NCBI GenBank assembly: GCA_036501345.1
Contig: DASYAN010000429.1
Location: 1-9,071 of the forward strand
Direction: 5' to 3'
Source: DASYAN01 sp036501345
GTDB taxonomy: Bacteria; Chloroflexota; Ktedonobacteria; Ktedonobacterales; Ktedonobacteraceae
Length of the DNA stretch: 9,071 nt
In this document: in pieces, positions 1 through 5,905 of the stretch
Numbering within the stretch: the first letter of the stretch is position 1
How the letters are laid out: every line of letters begins with the position of its first letter
Made by a program: the position numbers and the translations under genes
The notes under the pieces: generated by a model
The model's input: only the letters and a program-made list of their open reading frames with translations
Database searches by the model: none
What the model was told of the DNA's origin: nothing

Positions 1-312
1 CTCGGCATTCACCTTGAGGGTATACTGTGGGTTCTTCCAAGAATCTGCTACCGAGGATTGGGCTGCTAGATGAATGATCAGGTCGGGTCGTACCTGGGCT
101 ATCACTTGCTGAATCTGATCGCGTTCAGTGATATCTGCTACCAGGAGCTTTGCTGTACTGGGAACAGGCGTCCTCATAGATGAGACTGCATGTCCTGCCA
201 GTCCAAATAGTTCTGCTTGTGGATAGCGTATAGAGCATTGTTCAAGGACATAGCTACCCACAAAGCCAGTGCATCCTGTGATGAGGATGCGCGATGGAAT
301 TGACGATGTCAT
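1..312 (-). CDS. rmd: NAD-dependent epimerase/dehydratase family protein, probable GDP-4-dehydro-6-deoxy-D-mannose reductase; 3' part outside the window
   Basis: An open frame of 104 codons runs from ATG at 312 to the window edge, so only the N-terminal third is visible. It is a Rossmann-fold extended short-chain dehydrogenase: residues 10-19 read LITGCTGFVG (the TGxxGxxG NAD(P)-binding turn), Asp60 ends a strand before ITERDQ, and residues 81-92 read HLAAQSSVADSW followed by NP and TL, a pattern typical of the RMD/GMD branch. Known Rmd enzymes reduce the 4-keto group of GDP-4-dehydro-6-deoxy-D-mannose to give GDP-D-rhamnose. The ATG lies 8 nt after the gmd stop, and an AAGGTAGAG stretch upstream is only a weak ribosome site, so translation is probably coupled to gmd. 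The specificity is inferred mainly from the gmd neighbour. The catalytic YxxxK lies outside the window, so another 4-ketosugar reductase or epimerase (for example a GDP-fucose synthase) cannot be excluded. Confidence 0.8.
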   Translation of the reverse strand, partial: MTSSIPSRILITGCTGFVGSYVLEQCSIRYPQAELFGLAGHAVSSMRTPVPSTAKLLVADITERDQIQQVIAQVRPDLIIHLAAQSSVADSWKNPQYTLKVNAE

Positions 313-320
313 CTTGTGCT

Positions 321-1301
321 CTACCTTTTCTTGGCCGCTTGGCTTGCAATGTAGTCTAGATCGCTTTCTATCATCATGCCTACCAGTTCCTCAAATTTGA
401 CACGCGGCTTCCATCCGAGGTTTTGATGTGCCTTACTGGCATCTCCAATTAATAGATCGACTTCGGCAGGTCGTAAAAACTGAGGGTCGGTCTCAACATA
501 GCGTTCCCAATCGTCAATGCCTGCGCGTGCAAAGGCGGTGCTGACAAAGTCCCGGACGCTGTGGGTCTCACCAGTAGCAATCACATAATCCTCGGGTTGA
601 TCCTGTTGGAGCATAAGCCACATAGCCTCGACATAATCACCAGCGAAGCCCCAATCTCGTTTGGCATCGAGATTACCCAGCACCAGTTTCTTTTGTAAGC
701 CGAGTTTGATACGAGCAACCGCCAGACTGATCTTGCGGGTCACAAATTCAGGGCCACGACGTGGAGATTCATGATTGAAGAGCAGACCGGAGCAGGCAAA
801 CATTTGGTAGCTCTCACGGAAATTCACTGTGGTCCAGTGTCCATAGAGCTTGGCAACCCCATAAGGACTACGTGGATAGAATGGCGTCTGCTCATTTTGT
901 GGCACAGCTTGCACTTTGCCAAACATCTCAGAGGTGCTAGCTTGGTAGAAACGGATTGGTCGATCTGCCAGCCGTATAGCCTCTAGCATACGTGTAACGC
1001 TGAGCCCGGTGTATTCAGCAGTAGCAACTGTCTGTTGAAAGGAGGTTGCCACAAACGACATCGCAGCCAGATTGTAGACTTGGTCCGCTTGCGATTTCTT
1101 TAGTGCCTGAATCAGTGAGATCTGATCAAGCAGGTCTGCATCGATTAACTCAATGTCTCCAAGTAAGTGATGAATGCGCTCATCGTTGAATACGCTAGTG
1201 CGTCGCACAAGTCCATAAACGCGATAGCCCTTCTGCAGTAATAATTCTGCAAGATAACTTCCATCTTGACCTGTGATACCTGTAATTAGTGCATTTGGCA
1301 T
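321..1301 (-). CDS. gmd: GDP-mannose 4,6-dehydratase
   Basis: This cytoplasmic enzyme removes water from GDP-D-mannose to give GDP-4-dehydro-6-deoxy-D-mannose, the branch point to GDP-rhamnose, GDP-fucose and related sugars. The 326 residues are near the family's usual length. Visible signatures are the nucleotide-binding loop TGITGQDGSYL (residues 7-17), NLAAMSFV (77-84), the active-site segment STSEMFG (122-128) with Thr123 and Glu125, SPYGVAKLYGHW with the catalytic pair Tyr147 and Lys151, NHESPRRGPEFVTRKI (176-191), and GNLDAKRDWGFAGDYVEAMW (209-228), which is highly characteristic of GMD. The ATG at 1301 follows the stop of the upstream glycosyltransferase gene by 3 nt, with only a poor GAAAGA ribosome site, which suggests translational coupling in one transcript. 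No truncation or missing catalytic residue is seen. Confidence 0.96.
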   Translation of the reverse strand: MPNALITGITGQDGSYLAELLLQKGYRVYGLVRRTSVFNDERIHHLLGDIELIDADLLDQISLIQALKKSQADQVYNLAAMSFVATSFQQTVATAEYTGLSVTRMLEAIRLADRPIRFYQASTSEMFGKVQAVPQNEQTPFYPRSPYGVAKLYGHWTTVNFRESYQMFACSGLLFNHESPRRGPEFVTRKISLAVARIKLGLQKKLVLGNLDAKRDWGFAGDYVEAMWLMLQQDQPEDYVIATGETHSVRDFVSTAFARAGIDDWERYVETDPQFLRPAEVDLLIGDASKAHQNLGWKPRVKFEELVGMMIESDLDYIASQAAKKR

Positions 1302-1304
1302 GTA

Positions 1305-2492
1305 TTATTTATCTTTCATGTGTACTGGGATTTTCAAATCGTCTGAAAAGGTTGTCACGCCTTCATAGAGCTGCTGGTAGACAGAAAGCATTTTAGTAGC
1401 TGCCTGAGACCAGGTATAACGTTGTGCTTGTGCATAGCCTTTCTGCCGGAGATCTTCCCGTAATGGTTCATTTTCCATGAGCTGAGTAATAGCTTGGGCG
1501 ATAGCATGGATATCATGTGGGTCCACTAAGAGTGCTGCATCACCAGCAACCTCTGGAAGAGATGAGGTGTTGGAAGTGATCACGGGAGCTCCGCACGCCA
1601 TTGCCTCTAGTGGTGGAATGCCAAAGCCCTCAAAGAATGAAGGGAAGGCAAAGATATCGGCTAAGCTATAAAGTGTAATCAGTTCACTCTCACTTACTCG
1701 ACCCAGGAAGCGTACCTTATCCTCAAGGTTAAGTTCTGTCACCAGGCGTTGTGTCTCTTCATACATCCAACCCTTGCCACCAGCAATAGCTAACATCGTC
1801 GTGCTTTGATTGCTCTTTTGGGCTTCATAAAAAGCTTTGATGAGCCCAAGATGATTTTTGCGCGGCTCCAGAGTTCCAACACTGAAGATAAGCGGATGTT
1901 GTAACTCAAATTTACGTCGTGTCTCCTCTAAGCGTGTCTGGTCGGTGATGCGCTGAAACTGTGGTCCAACACCGCATGGAATGACAGTAATCTTTGCGGG
2001 TGAAGCATTATAATGAGTGATAAGTGCTTGCTTTGTCGCGTAAGATATGGCAGCGACAACATCGGCGGCGGCTACAGCTTCTGAGACCACTTTATTCAAA
2101 TAGGCAGCTAGAGAGGGGACTGCGGTCTCTGGATGCTCCAGGAATGCAAGGTCATAGACAGTGACAACCTTGCGTACCTTCCCTTTGAGTGGGGGGAGAC
2201 CAAAGTCCAGCCCGTGGTAAATATCCATCGGTCCCGTAAAATAGTTGGCGTAGAGAGGAACGCGCCAGCGATACCACAGAATATTCAAGTAGCGGTCGGG
2301 AATACCTACACTACGCCCATGGACATTGTTAGCAACTGGAAACGAACGTTCCTCTGTCGGGTGTCCACTGGTAATCAATGTGTACTGGTTGCTGGTGTCT
2401 TGAGCGAGCATTGCATCGACCAGACAGCGCACATACTGTCCGATACCAGCTCCTTGCCTGATGCCTGCTGTATAGTCGAGCGCAATACGCAT
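1305..2492 (-). CDS. Family 4 glycosyltransferase (GT-B fold), probably a mannosyl- or rhamnosyltransferase
   Basis: This retaining glycosyltransferase probably moves a sugar from a GDP donor to a surface polysaccharide or lipid-linked glycan. The N-terminal domain opens MRIALDYTAGIRQGAGIGQY, with the Gly-rich GxGIGQY loop of the MtfB-like GT4 subgroup. The second domain holds FSVGTLEPRKNHLGLIKAF (about residues 203-221) and the donor-binding EGFGIPPLEAMACG, in which Glu288 and Glu296 form the E-x7-E motif, followed by PVITSNTSSLPEVAGDAALLVDP. I place the start at the second ATG (2492): an AAGGA at 2500-2504 lies 7 nt from it but only 1 nt from the alternative ATG at 2498. The protein is then 395 residues. 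It is first in the unit and ends 3 nt before gmd, so its donor may be GDP-mannose or the GDP-rhamnose made by its neighbours. The family is sure; donor and acceptor are inferred. Confidence 0.93.
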   Translation of the reverse strand: MRIALDYTAGIRQGAGIGQYVRCLVDAMLAQDTSNQYTLITSGHPTEERSFPVANNVHGRSVGIPDRYLNILWYRWRVPLYANYFTGPMDIYHGLDFGLPPLKGKVRKVVTVYDLAFLEHPETAVPSLAAYLNKVVSEAVAAADVVAAISYATKQALITHYNASPAKITVIPCGVGPQFQRITDQTRLEETRRKFELQHPLIFSVGTLEPRKNHLGLIKAFYEAQKSNQSTTMLAIAGGKGWMYEETQRLVTELNLEDKVRFLGRVSESELITLYSLADIFAFPSFFEGFGIPPLEAMACGAPVITSNTSSLPEVAGDAALLVDPHDIHAIAQAITQLMENEPLREDLRQKGYAQAQRYTWSQAATKMLSVYQQLYEGVTTFSDDLKIPVHMKDK

Positions 2493-2499
2493 GAACATA

Positions 2500-2504
2500 T
2501 CCTT
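2500..2504 (-). promoter_or_regulatory. Shine-Dalgarno that decides the glycosyltransferase start
   Basis: AAGGA on the minus strand is separated by 7 nt from the ATG at 2492 and by only 1 nt from the upstream in-frame ATG at 2498. The downstream ATG is therefore the likely start, which shortens the protein by Met-Phe. Confidence 0.65.
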
Positions 2505-2566
2505 AGTACAAAATTTGTCTCTTCACAAAAGGTAGCGTGAATGCTCAGTCGGCTATTGACCTTGTA

Positions 2567-2595
2567 AGTATAACTATTCGGATGGAATCTGTCTA
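2567..2595 (-). promoter_or_regulatory. Candidate sigma70-type promoter for the glycosyltransferase-gmd-rmd unit
   Basis: Read on the minus strand, a -35 box TAGACA (2595-2590, one change from TTGACA) and a -10 box TATACT (2572-2567, one change from TATAAT) are exactly 17 bp apart. Transcription would begin near 2560 and leave a leader of about 68 nt before the chosen ATG at 2492. This is the best-formed promoter I see in the window. Confidence 0.6.
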
Positions 2596-2911
2596 GAGGA
2601 AATGTGCTATTTAGGCGTATGTAACATTTTTGCAAACAGATCCCTGCTAGCTCCCACCACAGACGCGATAAATCGGGTCTCTACTCCACAAGCAATAAAT
2701 AGCTATCGAGTATATAATAAGAGCAAGGGAATATTGATTGTCTTTTTTGTCATTTTGCTTGTTTTCAGTCACTTACTTATCGCATAAAAAGTGCATATAT
2801 TGTTCGAGGGACAAAAATAGATTTATCAGTTCTCTATGGCAATTTATTGCCCGAGTGTAGGGGCCCAATTATGCTTTTTAACTGAGGACATTTCATAACC
2901 TGAAAAGGAAG
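2596..2911. other. Gene-free, AT-rich spacer
   Basis: I see no convincing gene here. A perfect TATAAT occurs on the plus strand at 2713-2718, but the bases 17 bp upstream do not resemble a -35 box and no open frame with a ribosome site follows. A short GGCAA/TTGCC stem lies near 2838-2851. The region mainly separates the leftward promoter from the terminator-like hairpin to its right. Confidence 0.5.
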
Positions 2912-2948
2912 GAAAAGAGTGAACGCCATCTTAACGTCCACTCTTTTT
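2912..2948 (-). terminator. Rho-independent terminator-like hairpin downstream of the 207-residue protein gene
   Basis: Arms at 2913-2921 (AAAAGAGTG) and 2939-2947 (CACTCTTTT) pair over 9 bp. After one A/C mismatch, ACG/CGT pairs for three more, leaving a 9-nt loop at 2926-2934. A runs flank the left arm and T runs the right arm, so the element could act in both directions. It lies about 60 nt past the stop of the leftward gene that ends at 3010, which it probably terminates. Confidence 0.65.
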
Positions 2949-3009
2949 GAATGTAAAACATTTTGTAAGCTATACTCATCTGATGAAAGAACTATCCTTT
3001 GTTTCTCTC

Positions 3010-3633
3010 TTATCGTGTGCGACGAGTGCCGTTCACTTGCTGTTTAGCTGTGCTGCCGGGAATGCGCAAGGGGATCGGAGTAGTTGGGCTGGCTACAATC
3101 CTGTGTTTATTATCTGTGGTGACAACGATTTCGCCGGTTGGCTTATTGTCGACAAGCTTGGTGAGAAACTGGCCCTGTATGAACACTCCATTGAGGATCG
3201 GTTGGTTGAAGAGGGCTATTTCGACCCTGACCAGGACGGCAGCTTTGCCAGGTGTTGCTGCATATTGGACAAGTTGCTGATACTGGCTAAGGGTTAAAGC
3301 CTTATGGTCGCGACCCACTACCTGCAAGAAAGCAATATTGGTCTTTTGGATACTTTGTTTGTTGATGAGCAGTATGCCTGTATCAATCAGGGTTGAGTTG
3401 CCTTTGTTTGGCTTTGGCTTTGGCTTTGGCTTTGGCCTGTTTTGGCTCTTTCTTATTGCCTGAGCGTCACTACTGCCGCCACCATTGTTGTTGTTGTTGT
3501 TGTTGCCATCGCAAGCCAGCGCAATTAAGGGTGTGACTATGTAAGCGAGGGCTACAAGTGCAAAGATGGAGAGTAAAACAAATTTCTTTACTCCGAATTT
3601 CCTGATCCAAGCAGGGAAAGCAGTATTTTTCAT
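3010..3633 (-). CDS. Secreted or membrane-anchored protein with Asn and Lys-Pro tracts, function unknown
   Basis: I do not recognise a family for these 207 residues. The N-terminus is basic (WIRKFGVKK), followed by a hydrophobic helix at about residues 17-40 ending IALAC. ALA before Cys41 fits a signal peptidase I site; a lipoprotein site is possible but the lipobox is poor (Ala at -3, Leu at -2). A low-complexity linker follows, with seven Asn (43-49), GGGSS and a run of alternating Lys-Pro (about 67-76). The remaining part, about residues 80-200, has alternating hydrophobic strands and looks like a small folded, mostly beta extracytoplasmic domain with a basic tail. AAGGAG lies 10 nt before the ATG at 3633. 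The hairpin at 2912-2948 lies downstream. The tracts are encoded by simple repeats (five TTTGGC at 3407-3436, seven TTG at 3485-3505) and could vary in length by slippage. Confidence 0.72.
   Translation of the reverse strand: MKNTAFPAWIRKFGVKKFVLLSIFALVALAYIVTPLIALACDGNNNNNNNGGGSSDAQAIRKSQNRPKPKPKPKPNKGNSTLIDTGILLINKQSIQKTNIAFLQVVGRDHKALTLSQYQQLVQYAATPGKAAVLVRVEIALFNQPILNGVFIQGQFLTKLVDNKPTGEIVVTTDNKHRIVASPTTPIPLRIPGSTAKQQVNGTRRTR
3407..3436. repeat. Hexanucleotide microsatellite, five copies of TTTGGC
   Basis: Five perfect copies of TTTGGC on the plus strand encode the alternating Lys-Pro linker of the leftward gene. Gain or loss of a unit keeps the frame and changes linker length by two residues. 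Confidence 0.9.
3485..3505. repeat. Trinucleotide microsatellite, seven copies of TTG
   Basis: Seven TTG triplets on the plus strand encode the poly-Asn run just after the signal or anchor segment of the leftward gene. Slippage would keep the frame and alter only the number of Asn residues. Confidence 0.9.
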
Positions 3634-3745
3634 GAAGAGGGGTCTCCTTTTCTCTTACTTTACAGTGACTCGATTCATTGAGCTTACTGTTCTAAAGGTA
3701 GCCAATACGCGTGACTATTACTAGGGGTAAGGGACTTCCAAGTTT

Positions 3746-3919
3746 TTAATTGTCCCATCTGGGTTGGGTGGGGTGATCCGTGGATCTCCTGGGATGATTT
3801 TTTTCTACGTAGGCATTCATGGATGGTTCATAGGTAACCAAGAATTCCCCACTGGCAATGATGCTGGCTACGAGGATCGGCATCATGTACCAAGTGAGGT
3901 GATACCACAGTCTAATCAT
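3746..3919 (-). CDS. Small membrane protein, 57 residues, function unknown
   Basis: The frame stays open upstream to 4075, but the only start with a good ribosome site is the ATG at 3919: AAGGAG at 3929-3934 is spaced 9 nt from it. From there the peptide begins MIRLWYHLTWYMMPILVASI, has one hydrophobic helix at about residues 5-30, and ends in a polar, Pro- and basic-rich tail (about 41-57, with HPRRS and QPRW) that would face the cytoplasm or exterior. I recognise no family. The upstream extension would run through the TGTCC-type repeat cluster, which argues against it being coding. The gene lies 112 nt upstream of the 207-residue protein gene on the same strand, so the two may be co-transcribed. 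A real miniprotein is plausible but not proven. Confidence 0.5.
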   Translation of the reverse strand: MIRLWYHLTWYMMPILVASIIASGEFLVTYEPSMNAYVEKNHPRRSTDHPTQPRWDN

Positions 3920-3928
3920 TGATATGTA

Positions 3929-3934
3929 CTCCTT
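3929..3934 (-). promoter_or_regulatory. Shine-Dalgarno of the 57-residue protein
   Basis: A perfect AAGGAG on the minus strand lies 9 nt before the ATG at 3919. It is the main reason to choose this short frame over the longer upstream extension. Confidence 0.55.
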
Positions 3935-3995
3935 GTCTCTATCATTGCGCTTTCCAGCAGCCATCCTAAGCATACTTGATGGGTGGGCTTTTTCA

Positions 3996-4071
3996 CCAGG
4001 ACAAAGAGGACAGCTTGGAAACAAAAGCCAGACATCTTGGGCACGACAGGACATCTTGGGGAGGACATTTC
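3996..4071 (-). repeat. Cluster of degenerate TGTCC-type repeats, possible insertion-element end
   Basis: On the plus strand GACAGCTT (4009-4016), GACATCTT (4031-4038), GACATCTT (4050-4057) and GACATTT (4064-4070) recur every 14-22 nt. The first copy is preceded by GGACAAAG. On the minus strand these read AAG-A/C-TGTC. The 14-mer GGACAAAGAGGACA at 3999-4012 recurs as its exact reverse complement at 5562-5575. Clusters of short repeats like this are typical transposase-binding ends. The cluster starts 6 nt beyond the end of the transposase-like remnant, which supports that reading. Confidence 0.55.
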
Positions 4072-4076
4072 GCAAC

Positions 4077-4455
4077 TCAGATTCCCAGAGCCGATCTTCG
4101 CTGAAACTGGTGCAAAGCTTCGTTTTTCAGCTCATCGAAAAGACGTATGTCCTTCTCTCCTAAGACATGAGCAAGCTGGTGGACCCATCCATAGACGCGC
4201 TCAAGCGTTTCCCAATTGGTCTGAGTCGTCTCGATAGCTTTTTTCAGAAGATGCTGCAGGCGTAGAAGAGGTTTGGGAAGGCCCTCTTTTTTCAGCCACC
4301 CGAGCAATGGAGGTGCTGATCTGGCTGAGACGGTCATGGAGTTTGAGACCTGAGGCCACAAGGGGAGGACGTCCATCATCAGTGATGGTACTGCGTACCG
4401 CTAAGGGAATCAAAAAGATTAAAGTATCCAAGAGAGCTCGATATATTCTAAGCAC
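4077..4455 (-). pseudogene. Frameshifted fragment, probably a transposase remnant
   Basis: Two overlapping minus-strand frames join into one sensible peptide. From about 4395 the first reads VRSTITDDGRPPLVASGLKL, then HDRLSQISTSIARVAEK. At the T6 run 4287-4292 the sense continues in the other frame as EGLPKPLLRLQHLLKKAIET, then ERVYGWVHQLAHVL and on to a TAG-type end at 4077. Removing one A of the A6 run restores a single reading frame, so I take it for a one-base insertion. The DGRPPL, LHDRL and VYGWVHQLAHVL pattern resembles the helical insert region of large DDE transposases of the kind common in multicopy elements; this is from memory and not certain. No DDE motif or full-length start is visible. 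The apparent GTG start at 4455 lies inside the palindromic insert at 4401-4503, so the fragment's true upstream part seems lost. Confidence 0.45.
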
Positions 4456-4503
4456 CTATGGATACTGCTTCGCTGGATACGTAATTATTTTTGATTCCCT
4501 TAG
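4401..4503. mobile_element. MITE-like palindromic insert with 30-bp imperfect inverted ends
   Basis: Arms at 4401-4430 and 4474-4503 are inverted copies. The outer 16 bp (CTAAGGGAATCAAAAA) and an inner 7 bp (GTATCCA) are perfect, with a short divergent stretch between them. TGGATAC also recurs at 4459-4465, giving an alternative inner pairing. If the element proper is 4404-4500 (97 bp, ends AGGGAATCAAAAA), it is bounded by TA on both sides, as expected for IS630/Tc1-mariner type non-autonomous elements. It sits between the 254-residue protein gene and the transposase-like fragment. It could instead act as a transcription terminator for the gene that ends at 4577, although a 43-nt loop is unusual for that. 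Confidence 0.5.
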
Positions 4504-4576
4504 ATATGTGCTGCCTTACCCCATACAATCTTTATCACCCCTTCCAAGACAGCTAGTATATCTTCTCGATGTTTAC

Positions 4577-5341
4577 CTACGGTGTTTGCGTGGTGCGGAC
4601 TATGCTGCCCCGAGGTGGCTGTCCTACAACATTTGGTGAGAGACATACTGGGCCAATGCCCATAAAAGGCTTCCATCCTGGAATGGGACACTCGTCCATG
4701 GGACAACTCCCATAGATAAGCCATTTTTGATTGCTAGTTGCAAGTACTTGGCAGCTCCCTGTAAGGTAGGTAGTAGGGGAGTTAGGTTTCTGGAAAAGGA
4801 AGTTCATCTGGAAGGATACCACCTCTTTTGTTGTGTACAAATTGGCTGGATCATTGAAACGATATCCGAGACCATCTTGGTGAACTGCTACAAAAAATTG
4901 TTTGCCCTTTGGATACATAGCATCTTTGCCTCCGAAAATCTTACATCTCACTAATGGACCTTGATTTTGCTCTTCAGCATCTTTTACTTCCTGTTGTAGT
5001 AGATCTGGTATGGAGGAGCTGTTAGGGAGTATATACTCTTGTGCTTGTGGAAAATTGTGCTTGACTAACGCGTTGCAATAGTTGGCTATTACGTTTGTAG
5101 CTTGCGGGATGCTTCCGATAGGGGCGGGTTGTGAGCTATTGGCAAAGATGCGAGAGCCTGACCAGACCGTTACAGCCAGGATGCTAATAATGAGAACTGA
5201 ACCTCCTGAAATGCCAATGATTTTTGATTGGGACCGTTGGTTACCCTTTTTCTTCGTGTTCTCTATATTAGAGATATCTTCACTAACCTCAAATGGTATT
5301 TCTCTTTGCGGGTCATCTTGATCAAGGTCCTTTGTAGACAT
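4577..5341 (-). CDS. Single-pass membrane protein with six cysteines in its outer domain, function unknown
   Basis: The 254 residues show an acidic cytoplasmic start (DLDQDDPQREIPFEVSEDIS), a basic patch (about 30-40, KKKGNQRSQSK), one membrane helix at about 41-66 (IIGISGGSVLIISILAVTVW) and an extracytoplasmic part of about 185 residues. The segment ATNVIANYCNALVKHNFPQA (81-100), followed by helices and later by strands such as EVVSFQMNFLF and WLIYGSCPM, resembles an NTF2-like or DUF4878-type fold; this is inference from pattern only. Cys89, 133, 197, 213, 218 and 233 could form disulfides. AGGAG lies 10 nt before the ATG at 5341. A 7-bp hairpin (5383-5402) lies in the leader. No partner gene is adjacent. 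If the TGTCC-type repeat clusters on both sides are the ends of one element, this would be its passenger gene. Confidence 0.75.
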   Translation of the reverse strand: MSTKDLDQDDPQREIPFEVSEDISNIENTKKKGNQRSQSKIIGISGGSVLIISILAVTVWSGSRIFANSSQPAPIGSIPQATNVIANYCNALVKHNFPQAQEYILPNSSSIPDLLQQEVKDAEEQNQGPLVRCKIFGGKDAMYPKGKQFFVAVHQDGLGYRFNDPANLYTTKEVVSFQMNFLFQKPNSPTTYLTGSCQVLATSNQKWLIYGSCPMDECPIPGWKPFMGIGPVCLSPNVVGQPPRGSIVRTTQTP

Positions 5342-5382
5342 AGTTTACTGACTCCTCTTCTCTGCCTTGGTTATGACTGTTC

Positions 5383-5402
5383 AAAGAGGCTTTTTCCTCT
5401 TT
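5383..5402. promoter_or_regulatory. Small hairpin in the leader of the 254-residue protein gene
   Basis: AAAGAGG (5383-5389) and CCTCTTT (5396-5402) pair perfectly over 7 bp with a 6-nt loop. It lies about 41 nt upstream of the leftward ATG at 5341. It could be a weak attenuator or, on the plus strand, part of a terminator; there is no strong U tract in either direction. Confidence 0.3.
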
Positions 5403-5539
5403 TGCTATTCTGACGCTTTTGGCTCAGAAAAAGTTCCCTTCTGAAAATCGTTAGGCCTCTCGATGGTGCTTTCTTGTCTTAGCTTTCTCTTGCTTTTTCT
5501 TCGCACTTTCTTGCTCATTTTTCATCCCTCCCTCACGCA

Positions 5540-5602
5540 TTGTCCGCTTTGTCCGTAAAGTTGTCCTCTTTGTCCGTAAAGTTATCCGCTTTTTCTCTAG
5601 AA
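5540..5602 (+). repeat. Three tandem 21-bp repeats containing TTGTCC and TTTGTCC, possible insertion-element end
   Basis: Units at 5540-5560 and 5561-5581 differ by a single base (TTGTCCGCTTT against TTGTCCTCTTT, both followed by GTCCGTAAAG). The unit at 5582-5602 is degenerate (TTATCCGCTTTTTC). The core 5562-5575 is the exact reverse complement of 3999-4012, so this array faces the left cluster in inverted orientation. The last unit runs into a CTTTTTC/GAAAAAG hairpin (5589-5606). The array is probably a transposase-binding end or another protein-binding iteron cluster. Confidence 0.6.
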
Positions 5603-5795
5603 AAAGTCTCTTAGGCTAGGTATTCTTGGTAGAGAAGATCAGCTGTGGATCTGGAGTGGTGTCATCTCCAAACAGGAAAGATCTACCACTATAAAATAAT
5701 TGTTCCTTGATCCAATCGTTTTCTTGTCCATGGATGCGAGAAAGGAAGCGAGTTTTCTCGCATTGGCTATCCTGTCGGCAGGCACGATAACACCG

Positions 5796-5877
5796 GAGAG
5801 AAGTACGAAAAACTCTGCAATGATCTTTACTCAGGAGAAGGTCACTGCTGAGAGTGGCAGCAAGAACTCTGCAATGA
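5796..5877. repeat. Two 28-nt direct repeats with a 54-bp period
   Basis: GAGAG, 10 variable bases, then AACTCTGCAATGA occurs at 5796-5823 and again at 5850-5877. The 13-mer AACTCTGCAATGA is identical at 5811-5823 and 5865-5877. The 54-bp period equals 18 codons but does not by itself show coding. The second copy lies just upstream of the ribosome site of the 1034-residue protein gene. Confidence 0.75.
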
Positions 5878-5899
5878 GAAGGTTCTCTACTTGTCAAAG

Positions 5900-5905
5900 A
5901 GGAGG
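5900..5905 (+). promoter_or_regulatory. Perfect Shine-Dalgarno of the 1034-residue protein gene
   Basis: AGGAGG lies 7 nt before ATG 5913, the optimal spacing. This favours 5913 over the internal ATG at codon 19, which has no spaced ribosome site. Confidence 0.8.

Larger units (their letters stand above)
3996..5602 (-). mobile_element. Putative decayed insertion element bounded by inverted TGTCC-type repeat clusters
   Basis: The two repeat clusters form inverted ends sharing GGACAAAGAGGACA and then A/G-CTT. Between them lie a transposase-like frameshifted fragment next to the left end, a MITE-like insert and an apparently intact membrane protein gene. I infer an insertion element that lost most of its transposase and either carried or acquired the membrane protein gene. 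No target-site duplication is obvious, and the two ends could also derive from two separate elements of the same family. Confidence 0.3.

Noticed and set aside
2133..2540. Plus-strand frame of 135 codons, and a minus-strand frame at 2375-2635
   Set aside because: Both overlap the 5' part of the clear glycosyltransferase gene in other frames and have no family features.
2602..2787. Plus-strand frame of 61 codons with a hydrophobic end
   Set aside because: It has no ribosome site, and the TATAAT at 2713 lies inside the frame rather than before it. The hydrophobic end comes from a T-rich stretch.
2947..3297. Plus-strand frame of 116 codons (and a second one at 2999-3280)
   Set aside because: Both overlap the 207-residue leftward gene antisense, lack a ribosome site and show cysteine-rich, compositionally odd peptides. 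They are shadows.
4287..4293. Programmed -1 frameshift site (AAAAAAG)
   Set aside because: The heptamer is present, but joining the two sensible peptides needs a +1 shift, so the classical -1 mechanism does not fit.
4500..4724. Minus-strand frame of 74 codons overlapping the end of the 254-residue gene
   Set aside because: It is an alternative frame of the membrane protein gene that runs into the palindromic insert, with no ribosome site or recognisable feature.
5540..5602. CRISPR array
   Set aside because: The 21-bp units are directly adjacent with no unique spacers, and the third unit is degenerate. This is a tandem repeat, not CRISPR.
5616..5897. Minus-strand frame of 93 codons
   Set aside because: It has only a TTG start, no ribosome site, and an Arg/Cys/Ser-rich peptide typical of non-coding reading. 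The same DNA is also open on the other strand.
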